DNA of 52,687 nt, taken from contig MU277792.1 in the NCBI GenBank assembly GCA_022385805.1, positions 1 through 52,687 of the forward strand, written 5' to 3'. Origin of the DNA: Pilatotrama ljubarskyi. Taxonomy: Eukaryota > Basidiomycota > Agaricomycetes > Polyporales > Polyporaceae. Every line of letters begins with the position of its first letter. Position 1 is the first letter of the stretch. This document shows positions 1-12,807 of the stretch, one piece after another. The position numbers and the translations under genes were made by a program. The notes under the pieces were generated by a model. It saw only the letters and a list, made by a program, of their open reading frames with translations. It searched no databases and was not told the DNA's origin.

Positions 1-88
1 ATCTCGCGCTACGGCTGCTACAACTCAGTCTACGAGGTCTACTCCGCGTACGCCGACATCGCCGTACTGCTCGACTTTCGCGCTTAAC
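1..88 (+). CDS. Possible 3' end of an upstream gene (edge fragment)
   Basis: Frame 1 is open from the first base to a TAA at 86-88, giving a 28-residue Tyr- and Val-rich tail ending in VLLDFRA. It could be the last exon of a gene that lies mostly outside the window. It could equally be 5' leader of the transporter, whose ATG follows only 7 bp after the TAA. Such close same-strand packing would be unusual in a fungus. I recognise no family in so short a piece. Confidence 0.2.
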
Positions 89-95
89 GCAGTGA

Positions 96-1732
96 ATGTC
101 GGACAGGCATTCTGCCGCCGAGGCTATATACCAGCCAATCCCGCAGGCTCCAGTCGCGTCGAATCCATTATTATCTGTCCCTGGAGATCTGGACCTGGAT
201 GAAGACCTCACAGAGCGAAGCCAACATGATGTCGCGGAGACCCATGTTGTGGTAGACTCGAGGATTCGCTGGATACATTTCCTCCTGGGATGTGCGGTTC
301 TCTTGCCTTGGAACGGTAGGTCCTCTGCCCTCCTACATTTGACAGTACGCTGACAGATTCGGTGGTGCTACTCTTAGTGATGATCACTGCCACACCCTAC
401 TTTCTGTCTCGCCTGGAAGGTACCTCGCTAAAGGGTACATTCTCGTCCTACCTCTCCGTAACCTTCACGATCGCGAACTTCGGGTTTCTTGCTCATGCTA
501 CTGCCACGGCAAAGAAGGTACGATATGTCATCATCATATCCACGACGTGAGGTTGACTAGTCTTGTAGGCTTCGAACACGCGTCGCTCGCTCTTCTCCCT
601 GGGCTTCCTAGCAGTACTGTGCCTCATGCTCACAGCCAGCACCTATATACACCCGGCACCAGAAGGTTTCTTCGTACTCGTCCTCCTCAATGCTGTCGGT
701 CAAGCTACCGCTGGTTCGTACCTGCAGACCGCCGTTGTGGCCGTCGCTTCCCTCTTCGGACCTGCAGCAATGCAAGCCGTCATGTCTGGGCAGGCGGCCG
801 TGGCGGTCGCTATCAGCGGCGTCCAAGTGCTGAGCGCTGCAGCTTCCGTTCATGGTACAAGCCCGAGCGATGGGGTGTCAATCACCGAACCCGAAGAGCA
901 GTCGGCCTTCATATTCTTCGGCTTATCCACCATCTTCCTCGTCATCTGTGTTGCAGTGCACACCTGGCTTGTGAGCCTCCCAGCGTACAAGAGTGTTGTC
1001 TCCCGTGCGAGACTCAGACACCGAACGCAGGAGGAGAGCGGCTTATTGGAAGAGAGTGCCAACGATCCGGACTCTCAGGCGTATCGTAAGGCGGACGAGA
1101 AGCATCACGTCGTGCGGATTGCGAAGACGAATACGGTGTTCAATGTCGCGGTCGCATATGTCTTCGTAGTGACTTTGGTGAGTCTATGATAAAGGGCGTT
1201 TTTGACGCGTAACTCAAGCTCTTTGCAGGCCGTTTTCCCTCCCATTACGGTCTCCGTTCTGCCTACAAACCCTTCGGTTCACCCTCTTATCTTCACCGCG
1301 CTGCATTTCCTGATGTTCAATGTTGGAGACTTCGCCGGTCGCTCCATCTGCTCGCTACCCAGGTTCCACGTCTGGTCTGCCCGCCGGCTGCTTACCCTCT
1401 CCCTCCTGCGCACGCTCTTCATCCCGCTATTCCTGATGTGCAACGTACAATGGGCGTCGGCATCCTCATCAAGTGGCCCCATCATCAGCTCCGACATCGT
1501 CTTTATGACCATCGTGCTGCTCTTCGGCCTGACAAACGGCTACGTTTCGAGCATGTGCATGATGGCGGCTCCGTCGCTGGCTCACAACCCGAGGCTGAAG
1601 GGGAGAGTAGAAGATGTAGACGTGGCTGCTACGGTCGCGGGCTTCTGCCTCGTGGGAGGCCTCGCAGCAGGAAGCATGCTGAGCTTCGCCGTCCGGGCCT
1701 TGGTATGTGATTGTAATCCATTCGTAGCATAG
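96..1732 (+). CDS. Equilibrative nucleoside transporter (ENT/SLC29, FUN26-like)
   Basis: This is a polytopic membrane carrier expected to move nucleosides, in fungi often at the vacuole. The exons are 96-315, 378-517, 569-1177 and 1229-1732, giving 490 aa in frame. An acidic cytosolic N-terminus of about 55 residues precedes the first helix, which has the ENT signature LLPWN and continues across the first intron as VMITATPYF. Further hydrophobic segments follow, with a large charged loop (residues about 215-260) between the N- and C-terminal halves, as in ENTs. The protein ends in the family-like SFAVRALVCDCNPF stretch. A TGA at 93-95, directly before the ATG, fixes the start. Its 3' end converges on the Vps4-associated gene. 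Confidence 0.88.
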
Positions 1733-2295
1733 AACGATAGACAGCTCTCTGCTTGGCTGGACGCTGTGTGTATTGTACTATATGGTACCGTAACGACCAG
1801 ATACCCGCACCGAGGGGCTGACTAATGGAATGGATGACTAGGATTGGCTGAGCCTGTTCCGACAATTGGTCGCAGGTCGGGAAAGACAGGACAACGAAAT
1901 TGAACGAATGGTTCAAGCTGGCCTATCACGAAGCGTGCACCTCGGCTTACTCATTCGTCCAGGAGACTACCGTATCGTCCCCTTCCTTGGCTTGAGACCT
2001 ACCCGAGATGCACCGAGCTTGAGCTGCCTCTTGCTCTCTCGGGTGTCTCAGGACCGACACTCCACAAACTGCCCCGAAGGCTGTTCAAACACGAAAGTCT
2101 CGTGAAATAATCTATCTACAAGGGGCCTGGGATGATTCTGAGCATCTAGTCCTTCAGATGACCGGTCATCCGACCTTGTCAGGTGAGAAACACTCACCGA
2201 TGTGTCCCACAACTAGTAGACAATCAGATCCAGATTTACACAGCATGGAGAGCAGGAAGACAGCAGACTGGGCAGTGATTGGCCATGGGGCGAAG
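1733..2295. other. Convergent 3' intergenic region
   Basis: This stretch lies between the stops of the transporter (+) and the Vps4-associated gene (-). It should hold both 3' UTRs and polyadenylation signals. I see no conserved ORF, repeat or RNA gene in it. Confidence 0.5.
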
Positions 2296-2916
2296 TCAAG
2301 AAGGCCGGTTGGAGGGCAGCGGCGTCATTGGGGCTCCTGGAAGACGAGGCGCAAGCTCCTTCGCCTGGGCTGCCTGGCGACGTCTTCGGTGTTCAGCCAG
2401 ACGCAATGCGAAGATGTCGCGATGGAGGGTGTATCGCTGGTGCGTCGGGGTCGATGGCGACGGCAAGGATCCTGGGACTTTCTTGTCGGTCTCCGTGCCC
2501 GAACCCTTGTCCTTGTCGTCGCTGGTGTCGTTCGCGTCCTTATCCTTGTCTTTCTCTTTCTCCTTCTCCTTAGCTTTCTCGGCCTTCTTCTTCTGACGCT
2601 CTTCCCACTCCGCCTTCACTTTCGCGATTTCCTCCGGGGTGAGCCCCATCTTCTTCGCCCCTCCGGCACCCACGCCGTCATTGCTCGTGCCCACCTGACT
2701 TGCGAACCCTGGATCCGAGAGGTGGGTATCGCAGGTGTAGACAAAGTCGACGGTGTTGATAGTGGCCAGCACGGTCGTCGTTGGTTTATGGCATACATAA
2801 CAGGCCTTCGGTGTGCCCGCGGCCTGTCATCGCACAGAGCGCTCTCAGCCGTGCATTCCTCAGGCAATCCAGACAGTGCGACGCACGCGTTTGTAGTAAA
2901 GATTGGTGAATGACAT
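2296..2916 (-). CDS. VFA1: Vps4-associated protein 1 (VFA1 family)
   Basis: Vfa1 binds and stimulates the AAA ATPase Vps4, which recycles ESCRT-III on endosomes. Two exons, 2887-2916 and 2296-2823 on the minus strand, give 185 aa. The tiny first exon encodes MSFTNLYYKR. The second begins AAGTPKACYVCHKPTTTV, and CxxC plus a later CDTH form the family's zinc-ribbon-like N-terminus. The middle (residues about 70-120) is a highly charged Lys/Glu/Asp helix predicted to be a coiled coil. The C-terminus, with HRDIFALRLAEHRRRRQ, matches the conserved end of the family. The region upstream of the ATG is shared with the formaldehyde dehydrogenase gene. The split start was placed by splice sites and by the NLYYKR motif. 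Confidence 0.85.
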
Positions 2917-5054
<2,138 letters not shown>

Positions 5055-5300
5055 TCGACCGCATACATGCGTTCACACCCAAGATGTTTCCGGGGGTGCC
5101 GAGAAGTAGATGATTCGCGCGCACGGTGTAGCATGGTGTATTTGGAAGATCAGCAAACGAACACTGTATCACATACGGCTTTCCAATCAGATTCTTGTCG
5201 CTTGACATGTTACACTTTCATGGTGTGACGACATCGAGGGCCTGCATATCGGTCGTAACGTAGGGGAAGCAATGGCCATCCAGAAGGATATACATTAGAA

Positions 5301-7027
5301 TTACACTCCGCGCTCTACCATATGCCGCACGCCCTGAGACTGTCCCAGGATCGCCTTCCACAGACCGCGTAGAGCCGCAATGACCTCCTTCCTCCGCATT
5401 CCGCTCCTACGCCATCCCGCTTTGAACAGTGCAAGGAAACAGAGGATGAAGGATACATCGAGGAACAGCCGTCGAATGATGACCAATGTCGGCGAGCGAT
5501 TCTCACCATTCGCGAGGAACACAGCGAGCTGGCGGAAGAGGCGGAGCACACGGACTAGGGGTCGCAATACGATGGACCACATGCCCATATCGTCAATGTC
5601 CCAGCGAACAAGGTCTGGCCGGCCACCCAGCGGGGACCCCCGGCCTGCGAGAATGCCGGGAGACCGCGGTCCCGATGGCGAGAGCGAGGCGGTCGAGTGG
5701 TGGAGCAGGCTCTCGAGTGTCTCCAATCGTTCTGTGATCGCGGCCAAGTGGACCTGCACGCTCTCGACCGCACGTTCAAGGAGAGGCAGTGATGCAGGAC
5801 GAGGTGGGACACCTGCGGCAAGCGAGTACTGCCGATACTGAGGTTGGCTCGTAGGCCGGTACCCTGCACGAGCGTAGTCATGAGTGGAAGAGGCCGGGTC
5901 CGTGGAAGATGAATGGGGTATCTGCTCGGGGTACGAGACCGAAGTGGTAGGATAGGCAGAGGAGGGTATCGAAGCAGCCGACTCTGCGAAGGCAGACTGT
6001 GTCTGGAAACCGGGATGTGGCTGGGTGGCTGGAACGGTCATCGGTGGCGACGACGCGATGAGGAGGGAACCGGCCATTGGAGTTCGGTAACGGCGAGAGG
6101 AGAGGGACGATTGTGGGCGGTTGAGCTGACCTGGGACTTGCTGTGGGGACGTGATTGCGGCAGGGACGACATCTGCAGCCTCGTCCTCGTCGGTCGTGCT
6201 CTCATCGGTCTCTGACTCTAGCAAGTTCCCACCCTCAGCTGGTGCAGCTTGGGTCGTTCGAGCATGGGCGGACATATACTCGGAGGGGCGCTGGGAAAGT
6301 GGAGGGATGTGCTCCGACGCAGAAGATCCTGACGATGCTGAGCCTGGCGACCTGGAAGAGATGCCTAGGATTCAGGGAACGGTCAGTACTGCGGGCAACA
6401 TTTATACTATGCCCGGGTATACCGACCGCTCATGACCAGGTTCGAAGGATCGCCGCTGTATGATTCCAGCTCCCGCATTAAATCCCTCGCCACCGTCTTG
6501 TCGGGGTACTTCCGCAAGACCTTTCACGCCATTCTGGCTCAGCACCGGGACATGACAGCGTACAACTGAGCTCACCTTGAGCAGAGCATCGACATATAAC
6601 CACTTCGCCTCATATGGGTCAAGATCCTTGTGCTTTGCCCATGCATCCCTATTGAGTCTGTGAGCATGTGATTTCGCGAGTGCATACTGCGCTGATCCTG
6701 CTCACCACTTAGCCCTCCCCAGCCCATCCCAAACGCTCGGACGAGGTCCTTGGACATTCCCGACGGTAGCTAGCAGACAGGACAATAGAGCGCGGGGTCA
6801 GGAAAGGCAAAGGAGACCGGGTGGATGCGCATGAGTTACCCTGCTTGTACAAGCTGCTGTCTTATGAACACTCGAGTTTACACGTCCAGAACGTTACCAA
6901 CTCACCTATACATGTTGAGCTTGTCTTCGTACGCCGTCTGAATGGGACCCGTCTTCGGGAGGCTCTGCACAATCTGTACGGCACGGTCGAATTGCGCATC
7001 AATGAGCTGGCGAGAGTCCATGTCCAT
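5301..7027 (-). CDS. Membrane-anchored acyl-CoA-binding protein (Atg37/ACBD5-like)
   Basis: The N-terminus is an ACBP domain that binds long-chain acyl-CoA. A C-terminal anchor should place it on peroxisomes or ER, as in Atg37/ACBD5, which act in pexophagy. Six minus-strand exons give 476 aa: 6906-7027, 6840-6853, 6706-6769, 6576-6648, 6427-6520 and 5301-6364. The spliced ACBP core reads SLYKQATVGNV, RPSVWDGLGRAKWDAW and KDLDPYEAKWLYVDALLKVL. A long Ser/Pro-rich linker (about residues 125-300) follows. After it come a coiled coil (VESVQVHLAAITERLETLESL) and one hydrophobic helix near the end (LFLDVSFILCFLALF). Exon 2 is only 14 nt. The start MDMDSRQLIDAQFDRAV matches the family N-terminus. 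Confidence 0.88.
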
Positions 7028-7523
7028 CCTGAATACTGATCCTGCGCCGTCCGTTGATATATAGCCCCGCGATAGTCCCTCTAGTCGCGAAGTCGGACAA
7101 GTGTGTGTGGTGTCCAGAAGGGGGAGGATTGCTGAACCGCCGTGCAAGTCGTATAACGGACGGGACTCCGGGAAACGACAGAAGCCGCCACATTGGACGA
7201 GTTGCCGCTTTGGGCCGGCGTTCTCACGTTTGCTTCGTCTGTCCTCAGCCTGTATGCACAATATTTCCAGACGGCTCGCCTGTACATAGTGTACACACTC
7301 TATTATGCTTCGCGCCGACGATATGCAGGCACAGTTTCAGCATGTCGACACGCAACGAGCAGCTCCATGCCAAGGTTACGCTGAACCACACCGAATGGAG
7401 ACGTAGCAGCTCAAGTCACACTTGCAGGTACTGGATCCAACGAGCCACGATGACGATGACGATGTGTGTGTGGGCAATTAGAGTGATATACAGTGTATGC
7501 AGACGAACAGAAAGACGTCAAGG
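7028..7523. other. Intergenic: promoter of the ACBP gene and 3' flank of the mS34-like gene
   Basis: About 500 bp lie upstream of the acyl-CoA-binding gene and downstream of the mS34-like gene. Several short open frames exist, but none has splice structure or recognisable motifs. I see no repeat or RNA gene. Confidence 0.4.
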
Positions 7524-7944
7524 TCATGGTGATTCGGGCTTGGGTAGAGGCTTGAATCCGGGCTTGACTCGAGATTCGCCCACCGCCCATCTGTACTTCA
7601 GTCCGCCGGGGATCTTCTGGTCGCGCTCGCCAACACGCTTCCCTTCATAATGTAGAAGATCAGTACAGGTCGACTCGCATCGAGACTGGGCGGTGCTCAC
7701 CTTTCCAAACCAATACACCCCATGCTTTCCCATGCTGCCCCTCGCACTTCAGCTTTGTCCGAGTGACCTCCCAGTAGCTCCCCTCAATGCCCTTCGAGCC
7801 CCACCGCGTCTGGTGAACCTTCTGTCCAACGCCGTCCTGAGGGTATCGTGATAGAACCTCATAGAGGTTGCCGGGAAGTGAGGAAAGCGAGGGCGGGAGT
7901 TGTGAAGGAAGGAGCTTGCGCAGCGCTGCTTGCACAGATGCCAT
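7524..7944 (-). CDS. Mitochondrial small-subunit ribosomal protein mS34-like
   Basis: This is likely a component of the mitochondrial ribosomal small subunit. Two minus-strand exons, 7701-7944 and 7524-7642, give 120 aa. The MRP-S34-type core is visible as GNLYEVLSRYPQDGVGQKV, then RW and YWEVTRTKLK. A conserved GKAWGVLVWKG stretch follows, and the splice join falls within its last Gly codon, leading to KRVGERDQKIPGG. The intron also reads open in another frame, so a naive ORF call would choose the wrong junction. The frame was chosen because it continues the WKGKR motif. The gene is divergent from GatC, another mitochondrial translation gene, with 202 bp between their ATGs. The family assignment is by motif memory only. 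Confidence 0.7.
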
Positions 7945-8146
7945 GGTGATTTTTGGTGCTGGTATCAGCAGCGAGTATACGCCTTGGTCTCGAACGAGCA
8001 CTACGGGCGCGTTTGAACGGGTTGGCGGACGGCGGGCGAGGGCGTGAGGTGGTGGACACGGAAAGACCGCTGATTCCCAATACGGAAATTTAGATGTTCG
8101 CCGCCGGTGGCGGCCCGCCCCTGGCGCACCTCTCCCCGCAACCTCC
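7945..8146. promoter_or_regulatory. Short bidirectional promoter, mS34-like / GatC
   Basis: These 202 bp between two divergent ATGs must serve both mitochondrial-translation genes. It includes the segment CGCCGCCGGTGGCGGCC, a GC-rich partial palindrome near 8101-8117. Co-regulation is an inference from the arrangement. Confidence 0.5.
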
Positions 8147-8647
8147 ATGCTCAGTCTTCAGCGATGCATCCGTTCAGCACTCTTGCGTTCCTGTAGGGGC
8201 TTCAGTCCTCGACTGAAGTACACTTCAGCCGAAGTTGATTCAACTGGCATCCCTCTCAAGCCGACGTGGTCGGTCAATGAACTGCTCTCGTCGTATCCTC
8301 GCCCGACCATCACACCGGCTACACTCAAACGGCTGCATGAGCTCTCTGCCCTAATTCCTCCGGAGGAAGGGACGTCTGAACATGCGCGGCTTACGCAGGA
8401 GATAGAAGACCTCGTGAAGCTGGTGGAGGCTGTCAAATTGGTCGATGTCAGCGCGGTCGCTGGGAACGGGGAGCGCGCTGTGCCGGACGGCAGAATATGG
8501 GCAGAAGGAGAGGGCATTAGCTTGGACACAGAAGCCTTCGCAGATAGCGAGGATTCCGAGAGCGCGAGCGGGCGTGCCTTGCTAGCCCATGCCGCCAGGA
8601 CCATGGACGGCCTCTACGTGGTGGAAGCGGACAAGCCTCGGAATTGA
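8147..8647 (+). CDS. gatC: Mitochondrial Glu-tRNA(Gln) amidotransferase subunit C-like
   Basis: GatC is the small chaperone-like subunit of the GatCAB complex, which converts Glu-tRNA(Gln) to Gln-tRNA(Gln) in mitochondria. The gene is a single exon of 166 aa. The N-terminus (MLSLQRCIRSALLRSCRGF) is Arg/Ser-rich and lacks acidic residues, typical of a mitochondrial targeting peptide. The conserved region is TITPATLKRLHELSALIPP followed by a helix ending EIEDLVKLVEAVKLVD. It fits fungal GatC proteins, in which a helical pair (about residues 60-110) precedes an acidic tail. There are no introns, unlike almost every other gene here. The divergent neighbour is also a mitochondrial translation gene. 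Confidence 0.75.
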   Translation: MLSLQRCIRSALLRSCRGFSPRLKYTSAEVDSTGIPLKPTWSVNELLSSYPRPTITPATLKRLHELSALIPPEEGTSEHARLTQEIEDLVKLVEAVKLVDVSAVAGNGERAVPDGRIWAEGEGISLDTEAFADSEDSESASGRALLAHAARTMDGLYVVEADKPRN

Positions 8648-9479
8648 TTGCACGAAGACTGGTAAGGGCATGGTGCAATGTGTCTTATGAGATGACCGAC
8701 GTCCATGCAGAGTATGTGCGTGTGCAGCCAGCATAGGAACGTGCCGATCCGAGGAACCCTCAAATGACGGCGGCCCCCTGCTCAATCAGCCTGAGAGGGC
8801 ACCAGGACTGCGGAGACGTACCGCTCTCCATAGCAGGCCGAGCCATGTCGCTCAGCACCCCGTTTAACATTGCACAGTAGATTACTTCGGTGAGCTAGCC
8901 TCGAGTTACGAGCTGAAGTCTACTGTGCTCAACCCTCCTTTGCCCAGCGCCTCATAATGTTTTACGAACACATATCTCATTTGACAGATATCGTCATGAA
9001 CCTAACCACGATACATTGTATCAGACTTGACGCTTGAAGTCTCAGAATCCCGCAACCATTTCGCTTTCTCCTCACTCGGTATGCCTGTCTCACGCATCGC
9101 GAGAATGACAGGTTGTACTTTGTGATGAGAGATATGCAACAGCGAATCCTCGCCAGGTCTCAATGTATACACGGCTGATTGTATGACGCCGTGACGGCAA
9201 GGAGCTGGCGATCTAATTAAGTGAAGAAGGCAGATAACTCTGCGGGTCCCGTCGTTGTCCTCGCGGATTATGCTTCCCCTCTCTGTCGGCGATTCGCTGG
9301 GCTGGTCCGCTTCCACTTCTTCCTCGAATGCCCTGATGGGCGTCGTGTGATGTGCTGCTCGGCTGTTCCTCAAGTGTGCCAGCACACACTGCCTGGTTCT
9401 CCCGAGCAGACATCGCGCATAAATGTGACATCTGATTTGTCCTCGGGCTACGTTGCGCAGTTTTGTCCGCAAGTGCAGC
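8648..9479. other. Intergenic, no gene recognised
   Basis: About 830 bp lie between GatC and the first metalloprotease. It must contain the GatC 3' UTR and the protease promoter. Long antisense frames at 9002-9625 overlap the real protease start and show no family motif. No repeat or degenerate protease copy (no HEAGH-like sequence) was seen. Confidence 0.4.
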
Positions 9480-10733
9480 ATGTACAGAGCCGCTGTCCCT
9501 TTCTTGCTCTCCATAGCTGCAGCCGTGGTTAGCGGGTCTGCTATCACCACCAGGTATGGAATACTACGAGCATAAGCCTCCTGTACAAGACTGACGTCAG
9601 TCTGCAGAACATGTGGTACCGCCATCTCTGAGGAGAAGCTGCTGGCAAACGAGGCGCATTTTCAGGGCAATAAGATCGCAAGTCACGTCAAGTCCAACAC
9701 GACTGCTACGGCAACGGTGAACCTCTATTGGCACGTCGTCAGCCAGGTTCGCCCATTCAACCCGGTGCTCTTGAACACGGCTCACGTTATATTCACAGGA
9801 CTCGACTCTCGAAGGAGGGAATATCTCGTGCGCATCACTCCATGAATAGTCTGTGGGAGTCTGAAGCAGCTTGACCTTCCAGTGACTCTCAGATAGCGGA
9901 TCAGATCGCGGTCCTCAACCAGGATTACGCACCGTCTGGTCTTCAATTCGTCCTCAAAGAGACGACTCGCACTACTAACTGGTATTGGTTCAACGAAGCC
10001 GGGCCTGACTCAGATGCCCAGACGCAGATGAAGCAGCAGGTAGTCTGATTGTTCGAACGGTCAAGACGTCGGACTGACCAGCGGCCTTGCCCCCGCAGCT
10101 CCGTCAAGGAGGCGCAGCAGACTTCAACGTGTACACCGTCGGGTAGGTGTGCTTTGCAAGCAGCAGATGTTTATTCGAGCTGACATCTGCGCCTTAGGTT
10201 CACGGACGCAGAGTTCTTTGGTCTCCTTGGGTATTCCACCTTCCCGGCCGACTACGCCAGCAACCCGACCGAGGACGGGTCTGTGATCCTGTTCTCATCC
10301 CTGCCAGGCGGCACCACTGCCAACTTCAACGAGGGCAAGGTACGCTATGCACTGCAGCTGCTAAGCAACCCGCCTTCCCGGTGAAGTGATATCGGAACCT
10401 GCAGACATTGACCCACGAAGCCGGCCACTGGGTCGGTCTCTACCACACCTTCCAAGGCGGTTGTACCGGCACGGGAGACATGGTCGACGACACCCCGCCC
10501 GAGGCATCTCCTGCAAGCGGGTGTCCCACCGGTCGCGATACCTGCTCCAGTCCCGGCGTCGATCCGATCAACAACTACACGGATTACTCGGGCGACAGGT
10601 GAGCATTACACCCGCACAGATCCGTTCGACTGTGCTTATATGCGTTCGGCGCAGCTGCATGACCCAGTTCACGCCTGGCCAGAGTGCGCGCATGGCTGAC
10701 CAACTCCGCACGTACCGTGGGATCGATATTTGA
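9480..10733 (+). CDS. Secreted metalloprotease, M43 (pappalysin-like) family, copy 1
   Basis: This is a zinc endopeptidase predicted to be secreted. Eight exons give 285 aa: 9480-9553, 9608-9746, 9799-9827, 9883-10039, 10099-10142, 10198-10339, 10405-10598 and 10655-10733. A signal peptide ([19 protein letters not shown]) opens the protein, followed by a propeptide region with [11 protein letters not shown]. Zinc ligands H199, H203 and H209 lie in [11 protein letters not shown] with catalytic E200. Paired cysteines follow in the C-terminal half. The residue that is Met in the Met-turn of copy 2 is Thr254 here (NYTDYS). It lies in tandem with a close paralogue 790 bp downstream, which lacks three of its introns. 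Confidence 0.9.
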
Positions 10734-11523
10734 ATGCCGAACGGTGTTGTGCGGGAGCGGTACGCATATCATAACTTGCTCCGTTGTACGGTACTGTTGT
10801 CGAGTATCCCGATAAGCCCACCGGCTTTGTATGACACGGCGGCACATTGCGCGTATGCGCTTTCTGTCTCGCAAAGTTCGAAACGCCCGATGGTGATCAC
10901 CGCATCTCCAGGGTCGCCTTCGAGAGCACTCCGACTCGAGATCACCTTCGAGTTCCTCCTCGCGCACACATATACGATATCGGGCTGTTGAGCTCCCGAC
11001 GGCCCACACGGCCCATTTCTTGGCACTCTGCGCTATCTGCATAGCTCCCGTTCCCTCACATTCCACCGCCATCGTCCATGTCATGATAACGACGACATCG
11101 GCCTTGGACATCAGGACGTCTGCGTCTTCGGCGGCGTCTATGCGGAACAGTCCTCGCGGCGGTGTAGCACAAGGTGCGTCCAGATCTCGGGCTTCGCCGC
11201 ATCATGTGCTTCGTTCCGTACGGCGTTGCGACGCGCTGCCTTGTTGGAACATGTTACCCGTCCGCGAGCCGCCTGGACTTGCTCGTCGAGGCCACATGGA
11301 AGACCGTCATGTTCAAGTGATGCTGCACGCTTCGCGATAGATACTCTGTCTTGGCGAGAAGAGGTGCACACTGTCCCGTCTTGCATAGACCTCTTCGGTG
11401 CTTCCTTGTGCTGCGTGCAGCGTCGAAGCGTCCTATAAAGGGAGGAGGATGTGTCCGCTATGAGGGCATCGACGCCGACCTCTCTTCGTCCGTCGAACCT
11501 CAGAGCTCGCACTCTTCGGCACC
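10734..11523. other. Intergenic between tandem metalloproteases
   Basis: This 790-bp stretch lies between the two protease genes and should contain the terminator of copy 1 and the promoter of copy 2. Overlapping open frames on both strands are present but carry no splice chain or motif that I can support. Confidence 0.4.
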
Positions 11524-12677
11524 ATGTTCAAGCCTGCAGCTGCTCTCGCGCTCCTCTTGGCCGCGGCGTCCGCCGTCCTCGGCAGCCCGGTCTCCAACCA
11601 CACCCTCACCGGGAGGTAAGGCAACCCTTGTCACCGTTTTCCTCAGGAGATGCTGATGACCTCGGCTTGTTGCAGGACATGCGGAACGAGCATCACCGAG
11701 GAGAAGATGCGCGCGAACGAGGCGCACTTCCTCGCGAACCTCGTCCCGGCGCCCGCGTCGAAAGTCAACGCCGCCGCCGCCGCGACGGTGTCCGTCTACT
11801 TCCACGTCATCAGCAAGGACAGCACCGCCGCGGGCGGGAACATCCCGTACGTACCCCGAATCTGCCCCGTTCAACTGAGCATCACCGGCCGACGAACCCT
11901 CCCTGCAGTGACTCGATGATCGCCGACCAGATCTCCGTGCTGAACGAAGACTACGCGTCCTCGGGGCTCTCCTTCGTGCTCGCCGGCACGACGCGCACCG
12001 TCAACTCGCAGTGGTTCAACCAGGTCGGCCCGGACTCGTCGCTGCAGACGACGATGAAGCGGCAGCTGCGCCAGGGCGGCGCGGCCGCGCTTAATGTCTA
12101 CACCGTCGGGTTCGTTTCGGGCTCGGGCCAGGGCCTCCTCGGATACTCGACTTTCCCGTCCGACTACTCGGCGAACCCGACCGACGACGGGTGCGTGATC
12201 CTGTTCTCGTCCCTGCCCGGCGGGAGCACGCAGCGCTTCAATGAGGGAAAGGTGCGTCCGACGGCCCAGGGCGGAGAGGCGAGGGTCGGAGGAGTGGGTA
12301 TAGGCGTAGGCTGATTCTGAGACGGGCTTGGTGGTTGGCGTTTTCGTAGACTTTGACGCACGAGGCGGGCCACTGGGTTGGCTTGTACCACACCTTCCAG
12401 GGTGGCTGCAGCGGCTCGGGTGACCAGGTGTCCGACACGCCGCCCGAGGCGTCGCCTGCGAGCGGCTGCCCGACCGGCCGCGACACTTGCTCCGGGGGCG
12501 GCGTTGACCCCATCCACAACTACATGGACTACTCGGACGATAGGTGAGTGTCTGTTGCGAGAGCTCGATGTGTAGCGGGGGCTGACGTGGTGCGGTAGTT
12601 GCATGAACCAGTTCACAGCGGGCCAGACCTCGCGCATGGCTGCCCAGCTCCGGACGTACCGCGGGATCAGCATTTGA
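11524..12677 (+). CDS. Secreted metalloprotease, M43 (pappalysin-like) family, copy 2
   Basis: This is a paralogue of the preceding protease. Five exons give 292 aa: 11524-11615, 11676-11846, 11909-12251, 12350-12543 and 12599-12677. The signal peptide is [20 protein letters not shown], with propeptide motif [19 protein letters not shown]. The zinc site [11 protein letters not shown] has ligands H206, H210 and H216. The Met-turn (NYMDYSDD, Met261) is intact. Compared with copy 1, the introns after HVIS-K/Q, before LRQGG and inside the VG-F codon are absent without any change to flanking residues. Third positions are much more GC-rich than in copy 1. Secreted, nutrient- or nitrogen-regulated expression is likely for the family but not shown by the sequence. 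Confidence 0.92.
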
Positions 12678-12807
12678 ACATGGGGAACGGAAGCGGGGAA
12701 AAGTAGATGGGGAGCTGAGATTCATTGGGAGGGATACATGGGGTATGATACATGATCAAAGGATGTAGTTTTGCGCGAAAGCACTTGCGAGCGAGAACAC
12801 GAAAGAT

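Noticed and set aside
9002..9625. 207-codon minus-strand frame
   Set aside because: It overlaps the signal-peptide exon and second exon of the first metalloprotease, whose chain is well supported on the other strand.
12164..12725. Long antisense frames across the second metalloprotease
   Set aside because: These are mirror frames created by the high third-position GC of the true + strand gene.
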